Assembly (NCBI GenBank): GCA_023411115.1
Contig: JAEYPF010000020.1
Coordinates: forward strand, 21,260-85,259
Direction: 5' to 3'
From: Methanobacteriota archaeon
Lineage (GTDB): Archaea > Methanobacteriota > Methanobacteria > Methanobacteriales > Methanobacteriaceae
DNA length: 64,000 bases
Shown here: in pieces, positions 46,684 through 54,867 of the stretch
Layout: each line of letters begins with the position of its first letter
How positions within the stretch are numbered: the first letter of the stretch is position 1
Program-made: the position numbers and the translations under genes
Notes under the pieces: generated by a model
The model's input: only the letters and a program-made list of their open reading frames with translations
Told to the model about the DNA's origin: nothing
Databases searched by the model: none

Positions 46684-47805
46684 TTAATCACGTGACATCA
46701 TTCTTGATAGAAGACTTTTCTCCAGCTTAATAGCCTTTTCTGGACACATTTCACTGCAGCACATACAGTTTATACATTCTGGATAATTAAATTCAGGTAT
46801 TTCGATACCTGCACTTAAAGCTCCCACAGGACAGTTTTTAATGCACCTGCCACATTTAGTGCAAATTTCAGGATCAATTGCAGGCCTTGACCACCAGAAT
46901 CTCATTAACCCCTTTGCAATAGATGATGGAACTCTGTCTAATGATATTATAGTTGAAGGCCATTTAAAATCAGTTATCGCCTCTGGTTGATACCCAACAA
47001 CTTCAATTTTACTGATATCTACTTCTCCAAGCCCCCGTTCGTATGCATTTTTGTTGGTAGCTATTTTTAGGGGATCTCTTCCTAAAACATGGCTGATGAA
47101 ACTATCAATGGCAACTCCGTCAGTTGAAGCTAAAATCATTCCCAGTTCTTTGGGGTCTCCAGCAGATGGCCCGCTGCCTTCCATCCCTATTACTCCATCA
47201 ACAATATTTAAACCTGGTTTTGACAGTGCAAATATATCAACAACCAGTTCCGCAAAATCAGATGGTTTTGGAGCTTCCTTATGGTAGTTAACTTTTGTAA
47301 GCCCTGGAACAGTACCGTACATGTTTTTAATGGCGCAGGTTAAAATGGTAAGGCCATGGGTCTTGATTTTAGGCACATTAATTATAAAATCAACATCTAA
47401 AACGGGCTTTGCTATAAAATAGTGGCCCCCATTGATCTTCTTCTTATAAACACCTGCAGCTTCAAAATTTAAAATTTCTATATCAAGACGCTTGCAGACT
47501 TCTTCGATACCTGTAATTTTCCAGTGTTTATCTACATTGCCCACAAGCCCTCCGGGACTGTCGCCAACTAATGGAACGGCGCCTGTTTTTTTAACAGCCA
47601 TAATAATGGCTTCAATTAATGCAGGATGTGTTGTAATAGCTTCTTCAGGAGCCTTTGCAAGAAGTATGTTTGGTTTAATCAAAACTCTGTCATCTGGTTT
47701 AATTAATGATGAAAGCCCACCTAAATTATCCAGGCAATTATTAACTGCAGCCTGTACTTCTTTTATATGGTATGAATTACACTCTGATATACTAACTGAG
47801 ACCAT
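46684..47805 (-). CDS. DUF362 protein with 2[4Fe-4S] ferredoxin domain
   Basis: 373 residues. The DUF362 core (VLIKPNILLAKAPEEAITTHP; VPKIKTHGLTILTCAIKN; NIVDGVIGMEGSGPSAG) is followed by a ferredoxin domain CTKCGRCIKNCP and CINCMCCSEMCP. DUF362 proteins are widespread in anaerobes, with no settled reaction. GGAGAACAACAG precedes the ATG. The ribbon-helix-helix gene is 27 bases upstream, so the two probably share a transcript. Confidence 0.85.
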   Translation of the reverse strand: MVSVSISECNSYHIKEVQAAVNNCLDNLGGLSSLIKPDDRVLIKPNILLAKAPEEAITTHPALIEAIIMAVKKTGAVPLVGDSPGGLVGNVDKHWKITGIEEVCKRLDIEILNFEAAGVYKKKINGGHYFIAKPVLDVDFIINVPKIKTHGLTILTCAIKNMYGTVPGLTKVNYHKEAPKPSDFAELVVDIFALSKPGLNIVDGVIGMEGSGPSAGDPKELGMILASTDGVAIDSFISHVLGRDPLKIATNKNAYERGLGEVDISKIEVVGYQPEAITDFKWPSTIISLDRVPSSIAKGLMRFWWSRPAIDPEICTKCGRCIKNCPVGALSAGIEIPEFNYPECINCMCCSEMCPEKAIKLEKSLLSRMMSRD

Positions 47806-47832
47806 CTGTTGTTCTCCTGCGTCTAAAATTCA

Positions 47833-48018
47833 TTATTCACAAACCCTGTCCTCATCTTCTATATCAATATATTCAAAGCCTTCTTTTCTGCACCATTCAT
47901 AGAGGGCTTCAGTAGCGCCCCTTGAAAGACGGCCCTGTTTATCTCCATATTTTTTTCTTGTTATTCTTCTAAATGCTATTTCTAATTCATCTGGAATACA
48001 TACCGTTATTGCGCCCAT
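47833..48018 (-). CDS. Ribbon-helix-helix-like small protein
   Basis: 61 residues. ITVCIPDELEIAFRRITRKKYG is a CopG/Arc-type strand plus helix, followed by a second helix (LSRGATEALYEWC). It may bind DNA as a dimer or act as an antitoxin-like or regulatory partner, but no toxin gene adjoins it. GAGGAATTTCC stands directly before the ATG. Located just upstream of the DUF362 gene. Confidence 0.6.
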   Translation of the reverse strand: MGAITVCIPDELEIAFRRITRKKYGDKQGRLSRGATEALYEWCRKEGFEYIDIEDEDRVCE

Positions 48019-48251
48019 GGAAATTCCTCTTTATAAATAGAATTGTCCGGTTAACAAATTAAAGTTATCTCATTTAGGGAAATATTTTGTGGATTATATG
48101 GTAACACTGAATAATATTTGAGTTTTTAATGTTTAAAAAATAAATAATTAAAGTAGATTTAGTTAGGCCGTCTGTCTTCAAATTTGATAGGCATGTTTCA
48201 ATTCTACATTTTTTGGGCTTTATAAACAACAGCCTTCATTTTTTACACCAA

Positions 48252-49217
48252 TTAATCTCTAAATTCTGGTAAAATTTCCTTCTCGCAGAATTCTATGAAA
48301 CCCGGTTGATCCGTACCTACATGCTGAATACAGACGTGATCAAAACCTGCTTTAGCATAATTTTTAATCTCATTTATGTGCTCCTGGGGGTCACTGCTAC
48401 AGATCACCTGTTCGGCAAGGATATCTTCATTAATTATTTCTCCAAGCTGTTCAAAATGAGACGGTGTAGGGAGATCACCATTTATTTGAACCGTATTTGC
48501 AGATTGCGGCCAGTATTCATATGCCATGTGCTTTGCTTCATCATCGTTTTCTGCCCAGCAGACTGTGGCTTCACCGTAGCACGGTTTACCCTCTCCTCCA
48601 GATTCTTTAAATTTCTTGGTAATTCTCTCTTTAGAGGATTGCGCTATTAAACCATCACTACTGATCCCGGCTAATTCTGATGCCATGTCTCCTTCTGCAG
48701 CTATATAAATTGGCGGTGATTCATCGGGTTTTGTGTAGATCTTTGCATTTTCAACGGTGTAATAGCAGCCATCGTAATCTTGCAGCCCTTCGCCACCATT
48801 CCAGAGAGTTCGAATTACATCAACAGCTTCTGCAAGCATGTCAATCCTTGTAGGGGTTGGGGGCCATTCATCACCTAAAATATGCTCATTTAGACTTTCT
48901 CCAGAGCCCACCCCCAGTATGAACCTTCCTGGAAGCATTGAAGCAGCTGTAGCTGCCGCCTGAGCTATAATTGCTGGATGTATCCTGAATGTTGGGCATG
49001 TAACGCCTGTAGCAAGAGGTATTCTTTCTGTAACCTGCGATATGCCTCCCAGTGTGCTCCAGACAAATGGACTGTTTCCCTCTTTATTTGTCCAGGGATG
49101 AAAATGATCTGAAATCATTGCAAAATCAAATCCTGCATCTTCAGCTTTTTTAGCATTACATACTAACTCCAAGGGAGGATATTTTTCACTGCCAAGTTTG
49201 TAACCAATTTCAACCAT
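48252..49217 (-). CDS. F420-dependent LLM-class oxidoreductase (TIGR03557/G6PDH-like family)
   Basis: 321 residues, luciferase-like TIM barrel. MISDHFHPWTNKEGNSPFVWSTLG and LGVGSGESLNEHILGDEWPP are hallmarks of the F420-dependent glucose-6-phosphate dehydrogenase-like group, which uses the deazaflavin F420 that methanogens make abundantly. Substrate in archaea is uncertain. GGAGGAG precedes the ATG. Monocistronic. Confidence 0.85.
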   Translation of the reverse strand: MVEIGYKLGSEKYPPLELVCNAKKAEDAGFDFAMISDHFHPWTNKEGNSPFVWSTLGGISQVTERIPLATGVTCPTFRIHPAIIAQAAATAASMLPGRFILGVGSGESLNEHILGDEWPPTPTRIDMLAEAVDVIRTLWNGGEGLQDYDGCYYTVENAKIYTKPDESPPIYIAAEGDMASELAGISSDGLIAQSSKERITKKFKESGGEGKPCYGEATVCWAENDDEAKHMAYEYWPQSANTVQINGDLPTPSHFEQLGEIINEDILAEQVICSSDPQEHINEIKNYAKAGFDHVCIQHVGTDQPGFIEFCEKEILPEFRD

Positions 49218-49818
49218 TAATTACTCCTCCTGATGTTTTTAAATTTAATAAATTTTCATCAAATAGTAATACTTATTCACGAGATAGTATTTATTTTTTT
49301 CAAATATATTTTAAAAAATTGACATGGGATGGGACTAACAAAATAAATTGAAAATAAGTTTTAATATTAAAAATTAAACTGAATATAATACTTGCTTCAC
49401 TTCATTCTTTTTGTTTAAAGAGGAACTATTTTGGCTGTTAACATATAGCCCAAAAGGTTAAAATAGAGACATTTCGAAAAATTTTGAGTGAATAGGTTTT
49501 AATTTATCATGCTAAACATTTATTTTGAATATAAAAGACTTAATTACTAATTTATAACAATTTTAAGCCCATATATTTGCAAAAAATATATTTAAGATTA
49601 TTTCTTTCAGTTTATAATATTTAATAAATTAATTTTCATTTAATATCATGTATTAAATGAATTAAATTAGATTAGTATTAACTAACTTATGTAATATATG
49701 ATTAACGCAATTAATAAACATTTAAATGATTATTACGATGCAAACAAATTATCTTCAAAAAATCTAAATCCTTTGAAGATCATATAATAATAAAGAATGT
49801 GAATTTGGAGTTGAAAAC
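49218..49818. other. 600-base AT-rich intergenic region
   Basis: Separates the divergent LLM oxidoreductase and VOC genes and contains only A/T-rich sequence with TATA-like stretches. No gene, repeat or stable RNA is recognised. Confidence 0.5.
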
Positions 49819-50184
49819 ATGCCAAGGATAGTACATTTTGAAATACCAGCAGATAACCCTGAAAGGGCCGTAAAATTCTATGAGAAAGTATTTGGATGGG
49901 AAATTCAGAAATGGGAAGGGCCTATGGATTACTGGCTCGTAAAAACTGGTGAAGACGAGGAACCCGGTATAAATGGTGCCATAATGCCAAAGGAATTTGG
50001 AGATAAGGTGCGGAATACAATTGGAGTGGAGTCCCTTGATGAAGCTATCAAGAACATAGAAGCTCAGGGCGGGAAAATGTTAACCGAAAAACAGACCATT
50101 CCAGGTATTGGCGTCATGGCTGCGTTTAAGGACACTGAAGGAAATATTTCAGTCGTACTAGAACCAGATATGGCGATGGAATGA
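49819..50184 (+). CDS. VOC (glyoxalase/bleomycin resistance) superfamily protein
   Basis: 121 residues. RIVHFEIPADNPERAVKFYEKVFGWEIQKW and the C-terminal TEGNISVVLEPD are typical of the one-domain VOC group (PF00903-like). The metal-site His and Glu (VHFEIP; VVLEP) are present. Possible roles include detoxification or an unknown isomerase. GGAGTTGAAAAC precedes the ATG. Confidence 0.82.
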   Translation: MPRIVHFEIPADNPERAVKFYEKVFGWEIQKWEGPMDYWLVKTGEDEEPGINGAIMPKEFGDKVRNTIGVESLDEAIKNIEAQGGKMLTEKQTIPGIGVMAAFKDTEGNISVVLEPDMAME

Positions 50185-50302
50185 CTTAATTTTTTTTTAA
50201 ATTTTTGTAGTTACCCAACCTTTAGAATTTAAAGAGATAAAAAAGTTAGATATAATAAGTATTAATAATATATTAATATTTATTAAAAAGGTGATACTCA
50301 GG

Positions 50303-50455
50303 TTGGGAATTGCAATGACAGAATGTCCGAAGTGTGAAGATACGGAAAAAATCCATTATATTGCCAGTTTCTTAACAGATTTCTATATTGAGGTTCAATG
50401 CATCTGTGGAAGCTGCGGAAATGTTTTTAGAGAAACATTTGATCTTGATGAGTAA
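50303..50455 (+). CDS. Small zinc-ribbon protein
   Basis: 50 residues from a TTG at 50303 (or 46 from an ATG at 50315). CPKC and CGSCG flank a beta-rich segment (YIASFLTDFYIEVQCIC), a compact zinc ribbon. AGGTGAT lies seven bases before the TTG, favouring that start. It may be a small nucleic-acid- or protein-binding factor. It lies upstream of the DUF5518-like membrane gene. Confidence 0.6.
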   Translation: MGIAMTECPKCEDTEKIHYIASFLTDFYIEVQCICGSCGNVFRETFDLDE

Positions 50456-50506
50456 TTTCATTTCATAAATGTATTATTCTTGAGGATAAAAACGGGGGTT
50501 ATTTAG

Positions 50507-50917
50507 ATGGGATTAGGTGCCGTAATTGAAGGTTTTATTATTGCAGTGGTAATTACCATTTTTTTAGCAGTTATTGGAATTAAATCATTTTCAGGATTAC
50601 CTATTTCTGCTGTAGGGTTCTTGATTGCAGGTATAATTGTTGGGTACATGGTTTATGGGCGAATTTTGGATGGAGTAATTAACGGGGCATTTATAGGTGT
50701 CATCGGCGCCATAATTTTGTGGATAATGAGCTTATTTAAGGGTACAATTTCTTCATTTTCTGCAGAATTATCCTCTTATGTTGGTCTGGTAACATTACAG
50801 GAAGTAGTAGTTGTAATAGTCGTAGGAGCTATTGGTGGCTTAATAGGCAGCCTTATTGGCTATCTAGTTGCTGGTCGGGGGCCAGGAAGGGGCTGGGGAT
50901 GGCGTAGAAGATGGTGA
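50507..50917 (+). CDS. DUF5518-like membrane protein
   Basis: 136 residues with four membrane helices and many Gly/Ile/Val, ending in a short basic, Gly/Trp/Arg-rich tail (GRGPGRGWGWRRRW). This resembles the DUF5518 family of methanogens. No function is known. GGGGGTTATTTAG lies before the ATG. Confidence 0.6.
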   Translation: MGLGAVIEGFIIAVVITIFLAVIGIKSFSGLPISAVGFLIAGIIVGYMVYGRILDGVINGAFIGVIGAIILWIMSLFKGTISSFSAELSSYVGLVTLQEVVVVIVVGAIGGLIGSLIGYLVAGRGPGRGWGWRRRW

Positions 50918-51010
50918 TTAAGAAATATTTTAATTATTTTAGTTAATTACAAAATTTTTTATGTGCAATTTACTTCGTTATAGCTATATATTACGAAGTA
51001 TACGAAAATC

Positions 51011-51065
51011 TATCAAAATTTTTAATTTTGATACCGAAAAAAATCAAAGATTTTTTGTAGGCTTC
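51011..51065. terminator. Two hairpins between convergent genes (bidirectional terminator)
   Basis: TATCAAAATT-TTT-AATTTTGATA (51011-51033) has perfect ten-base arms. A second stem AAAAAATC-AAA-GATTTTTT follows at about 51038-51056. Runs of A and T on either side would serve termination of both the DUF5518-like gene and the HEPN gene. Confidence 0.6.
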
Positions 51066-51113
51066 GTTTTTAATAGTTCAAAAAATTAAAAATTTTTAAT
51101 GTATTAATGTCAT

Positions 51114-51521
51114 TCAAAATAAATTCTCTAACTCGTCGATTAAATTTCTGGTGGACTCAAGAATGTCATTTGCCAATTTTTCATCATATATGTAGTTATA
51201 ATCTGCCATTTCCCTTGCCTTCATGGCATAATCAAAATCTGCAAATATATTGTCACTTATAATGCCGTTGTTAACAAACAGTGATTTAATTGCAGATTTA
51301 AGGCCTGCATGGCTTCTTTCTTTATATCCTCTGCTAAAAAGCAGCCCTCTAAATGCATGAAACATTGAATAGTAGCTTTGAACTATGGTCCATTTGTAAT
51401 TACCCTGATTTATAGAATTTTCTGCCGATTTTAAATCGTAACGAGCTTCGTTGATCTCTTTTTCGATTAGTTCAGCATCGATTCCAATCTGTACTATATT
51501 TCTTTCAAATGGGAGCTTCAT
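51114..51521 (-). CDS. HEPN-domain protein
   Basis: 135 residues, all-helical. NEARYDLKSAENSINQGNYKWTIVQSYYSMFHAFRGLLFSRG is the HEPN signature. The usual RNase motif R-x4-6-H is not intact: it reads REMADYNYIY with no His. HEPN proteins often pair with an MNT nucleotidyltransferase as toxin-antitoxin, but none is adjacent. It may be a solitary regulator or a remnant. Confidence 0.75.
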   Translation of the reverse strand: MKLPFERNIVQIGIDAELIEKEINEARYDLKSAENSINQGNYKWTIVQSYYSMFHAFRGLLFSRGYKERSHAGLKSAIKSLFVNNGIISDNIFADFDYAMKAREMADYNYIYDEKLANDILESTRNLIDELENLF

Positions 51522-51792
51522 GTAGACCAATTCCTTCTTTATATGGAATAAAAAGGATAATAGTTTCATTTTATAGGTTTTAATTAAATGTCAGCAAATA
51601 ACTGGGGGATATTAATGTCTGCTTCTAAATAATTTTTTTGTAATTGGGATTACTAAAACTTTACTAAATTATTTTCTATTAATTTAAAAAGCGTAAAATT
51701 TCATTAAGAAGCTTTGAGTCAAATATTTATTTTATGAAGCACAAAAGTAGTCAATAATATAGTCAAGAAGATGTCAAATAGGGTATGAAAAC

Positions 51793-52830
51793 ATGTTCAA
51801 ACCAAACTTCAGCTATAACAACAAAATAGTCAATACATTGCTTGAAATCAATTCAATAAGGGATTTCATAGTCAATGCACCACTAGTTGTGGAAATGGAA
51901 ATTTCACTTAAAAGAGATGCCCTTTTAAAATCAGCACATCATTCCACAGCAATTGAAGGCAATCCCTTGACTTTAAGTCAGGTTGATAGGCTTGCACAGG
52001 GCCTTAAAATAAAGGCGCAAAAGAAGGCCGAACAGGAAGTTTTAAACTACCTGAACGTGCTTGAAAATCTTAATAAGTATCCTGAAGATGGAAAAATCAC
52101 TGGAAGGACAATTTTGAAACTCCACCAGGATATAACTCATTACACCTTAGAAGATACGTATATGGAGGGCCAGTACAGGACTGAACCTGTTCATATCGTA
52201 AATAAACATGGTGAAATTGTTTTTACCCCTCCCGCTGCAAACCTGGTACGTGGAGAAATGCAGAACTTCATAGAATGGATAAATGAATGTTCTGAGGAGC
52301 TGAATCCAGTTATTGTTGCAGGAATCATTCATTACGAGTTTGTAAGGATTCACCCCTTTGTAGACGGCAACGGCCGAACAACAAGAGCTCTAGCAGTTTT
52401 ATTGCTGTATCTAAGAGAATATGATATGGAGCAATTCTTTACTATGGATGAATACTATGATTACGACAGGCCAGCTTATTATAATGCCCTTAATTCGGTA
52501 GACCAGGAAACACTGGATTTAACGCCGTGGCTTGAATATTTCTTAGAAGGATTTTTGATTTCAATCTCTGGGATAAAAGATCAAATAATGTTGCTTTCAC
52601 CCAGCGAAACTAAACAAAAAAGGATAAGGCTGTCAGAAAAGCAGATGAAAATAATTGAATATATCCATTTAAACGGCAGTATAACAAACTCTGAGCTTCA
52701 AAAATTGTTAAATATTTCTCGTCAGGGGTCTTATAAATATTTGAGGAGTTTAATGGATTTGGATCTGGTGGAAAAGAAAGGGGGGAGCCGTTCTACGTAT
52801 TATATTTTGAAACCTGTTTGGGTCAAATGA
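51793..52830 (+). CDS. Fic-family protein (AMP-transferase type) with C-terminal winged helix
   Basis: 345 residues. N-terminal Fic_N with the inhibitory helix motif STAIEGN, the catalytic Fic motif HPFVDGNGRTTR, and a C-terminal winged-helix (QMKIIEYIHLNGSITNSELQKLL). The inhibitory motif implies self-inhibited (class II) enzyme that AMPylates a protein only on release. The winged helix suggests autoregulation or DNA binding. Single gene. Confidence 0.88.
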   Translation: MFKPNFSYNNKIVNTLLEINSIRDFIVNAPLVVEMEISLKRDALLKSAHHSTAIEGNPLTLSQVDRLAQGLKIKAQKKAEQEVLNYLNVLENLNKYPEDGKITGRTILKLHQDITHYTLEDTYMEGQYRTEPVHIVNKHGEIVFTPPAANLVRGEMQNFIEWINECSEELNPVIVAGIIHYEFVRIHPFVDGNGRTTRALAVLLLYLREYDMEQFFTMDEYYDYDRPAYYNALNSVDQETLDLTPWLEYFLEGFLISISGIKDQIMLLSPSETKQKRIRLSEKQMKIIEYIHLNGSITNSELQKLLNISRQGSYKYLRSLMDLDLVEKKGGSRSTYYILKPVWVK

Positions 52831-52991
52831 CTAGTCATATTAGTAAGCAATTAATAGTCAAATACAAAATTTATAATATTTTTATTTAATTCGTTGGTGC
52901 AGATAGATCAGACCTCCTATGCACATCTGTGATAAACCTTAACTTTCTTAAGGAGATCTAATTTATATTTTTAGTCTAATTTTTTCCATTG

Positions 52992-53086
52992 CTATGATAA
53001 TTATATGATTTACAATGAGGTGCTAAAAAATCATATGGATCGACTTCATGTGACCAAATACCATATGATTTTTAAAATTATCATAG
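52992..53086 (+). repeat. Nested inverted repeats upstream of the histone gene
   Basis: Outer arms CTATGATAATT/AATTATCATAG (52992-53002, 53076-53086) and inner arms AAAAATCATATGG/CCATATGATTTTT (53026-53038, 53061-53073) are perfect. A third copy ATATGATTT at 53003-53011 can pair with 53028-53036 instead. The histone TATA (ATATATTTATATAG, about 53096-53109) follows directly, so this is upstream regulatory DNA or a small inserted element. An 18-codon frame (ATG at 53035) overlaps it. Confidence 0.65.
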
Positions 53087-53157
53087 AATAAAACGATATA
53101 TTTATATAGGATAATTAAAACATGGTATATTAACAAATAAAAATGAGGTGATTGTTT

Positions 53158-53364
53158 ATGGCTGAATTACCAATTGCTCCAATTGGAAGAATAATAAAAA
53201 ATGCTGGTGCACAGAGAGTAAGTGAAGACGCAACCGAAGCTTTAGCTAAAGCTTTAGAAGAAAAAGGCGAAGAAATAGCAGCAGAAGCTGTCAAACTCGC
53301 TAAACACGCTGGAAGAAAAACAGTAAAAGCATCAGACATAGAATTAGTCGTTAAAAGATTATAG
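53158..53364 (+). CDS. Archaeal histone (HMf family)
   Basis: 68 residues. Histone fold: LPIAPIGRIIKNAGAQRVS, then a central helix and RKTVKASDIELVVKRL. Residues IAPIGRI and KTVKASDI are typical of Methanobacteriales histones that wrap DNA as tetramers and larger stacks. AGGTGAT precedes the ATG. Promoter TATA is at about 53096-53109. A strong hairpin terminator follows. Confidence 0.97.
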   Translation: MAELPIAPIGRIIKNAGAQRVSEDATEALAKALEEKGEEIAAEAVKLAKHAGRKTVKASDIELVVKRL

Positions 53365-53403
53365 ATCTTTTAATACACTCAAAAATTAATTGAATTTTTG
53401 GTG

Positions 53404-53445
53404 CCCCAAACACTTCGTGTTTGAGGGTTTTTATTTTATTTTAAA
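53404..53445 (+). terminator. Hairpin terminator of the histone gene
   Basis: CAAACAC-TTC-GTGTTTG (53407-53423), extended by CCC and GGG outside, followed by TTTTTATTTTATTTT. Also downstream of the convergent DUF488 gene, so it may serve both. Confidence 0.75.
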
Positions 53446-53453
53446 ATTTTAAA

Positions 53454-53939
53454 TCATAACAAAGTCATTTGTACATCTCTTTTGTCCGTTTCAGTTATTT
53501 TGTCCATTTTACAGTTTTTTCTAATATGAACAACTTCTAAACCATTTTTAATCAGAGTTTGTGTTATTAAATGATGCCTGTGGCAGTTATAAGGATCTTC
53601 TTCGCTGCACATCAGAACTAAGTCATTATCTTTATTCAATTCGATGATTTTATTTATTCCTTCTTTAAAATGGTCAGTTTCTGCAATTAAATCATAGTTT
53701 ACTTTCCCATCTTGATAATATTTCTTATCTTTAGGTTTTCCACCAATTTGATGGCCAATGAATATATATTTGATATCATTGTCATTTAAGGTTATTTTGA
53801 GATTTTCGCGGTTAAAATGAGGGACAAACTTGCTGTAAGGCGAACTACGTACATCCATGACTAACTGGATTTTAAATGTCTTTAATATTTCAATGAATGC
53901 TTCAGGGGTTATATTGCTGTGGCCGATGGTGTAAATCAT
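53454..53939 (-). CDS. DUF488 family protein
   Basis: 161 residues with IYTIGHSNITPEAFIEIL, MDVRSSPYSKFVPHFN and CSEEDPYNCHRHHLI, the conserved motifs of DUF488. Such proteins are widespread and unassigned, with a probable nucleic-acid or metal-binding role. No ribosome-binding site is clear, so the transcript may be leaderless. Convergent with the histone gene. Confidence 0.82.
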   Translation of the reverse strand: MIYTIGHSNITPEAFIEILKTFKIQLVMDVRSSPYSKFVPHFNRENLKITLNDNDIKYIFIGHQIGGKPKDKKYYQDGKVNYDLIAETDHFKEGINKIIELNKDNDLVLMCSEEDPYNCHRHHLITQTLIKNGLEVVHIRKNCKMDKITETDKRDVQMTLL

Positions 53940-54278
53940 ATTATCAGTTTTATCTTTAAATAGTACAATATCTTTACTAATTATAATTTAATCAATAATT
54001 CATTTTTTCTGCTCTACTCATTAAAATTAATTTTATTTCACTTCTTTACATAATAATTTAGGAAAAGAATTAAAAGAGGCAGTGAGTAAATGAAAAACTA
54101 TTCCTTTCAATTTACTCTCTCTATTATGTTGTTAATGGACAAATTTTAATTATTTCGTAAAAATATTCATTAATATTAAGATCAACATGTTTTTAATTCT
54201 TTTAATTTCTTAAATATGTTCATAAAATTTATTATAGTACAGATATATAATATTAATAAGCATTAAGGGGGTACTATT
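53940..54278. other. AT-rich intergenic region
   Basis: No gene is seen. Near its right end TATATAATATTAA (54241-54253) could be a TATA box for the membrane-protein gene; GGGGG follows before the TTG. Confidence 0.45.
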
Positions 54279-54656
54279 TTGAATGAAAAAGTCAAAAATG
54301 ATACTCGGACTGTAAAACCTGTTGATGAGAAAAGTCAAAAATGGATTAAGAGAATTACAATTCTCGTGGCAATATGGGGAGTTTTGAGTCTTGAATTTTC
54401 ATCTACTGTATTTGGAATCATTTTTATTCTATTTGCAGTGTTGATCTGGGCATCTAAAAATTTCATGGCCATATATTCACTTGGAGCTGTTTTGTGGATT
54501 TTAGCAGTGATACAAGTATTAAATGCATCTGGGTTTATCCATATTGGATTTGCAGAAGGTATGGCCCAAGGAACTGAACTGATCATAGTTGCAATTGCTA
54601 ACTTTGCAGTAGGGGCCTTCATTATATATAAAACATGGAAATTAGAACATGTTTAG
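54279..54656 (+). CDS. Four-helix membrane protein of unknown function
   Basis: 125 residues. A hydrophilic start of about 28 residues and then four hydrophobic helices, ending in a short charged tail. Starts at TTG, preceded by GGGGGTACTATT. No family is recognised. Confidence 0.6.
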   Translation: MNEKVKNDTRTVKPVDEKSQKWIKRITILVAIWGVLSLEFSSTVFGIIFILFAVLIWASKNFMAIYSLGAVLWILAVIQVLNASGFIHIGFAEGMAQGTELIIVAIANFAVGAFIIYKTWKLEHV

Positions 54657-54867
54657 ATCTAGAATATAATCGTTCGTCAATTTGTCGATACATTCAAGTG
54701 AAATCGCCCGGAATTAAGATTTTGTCTTATATTTTGACTAGCGTAAATATTTTAATCAAAAACATATCCTGAATTAATAAAGAAAAGAGCTTTTATTATA
54801 GTAATTCAATCTACTATAGTAACTGTTTATTTATTGTATTAAAATTTTAATTTGGGAGAATTTTATT

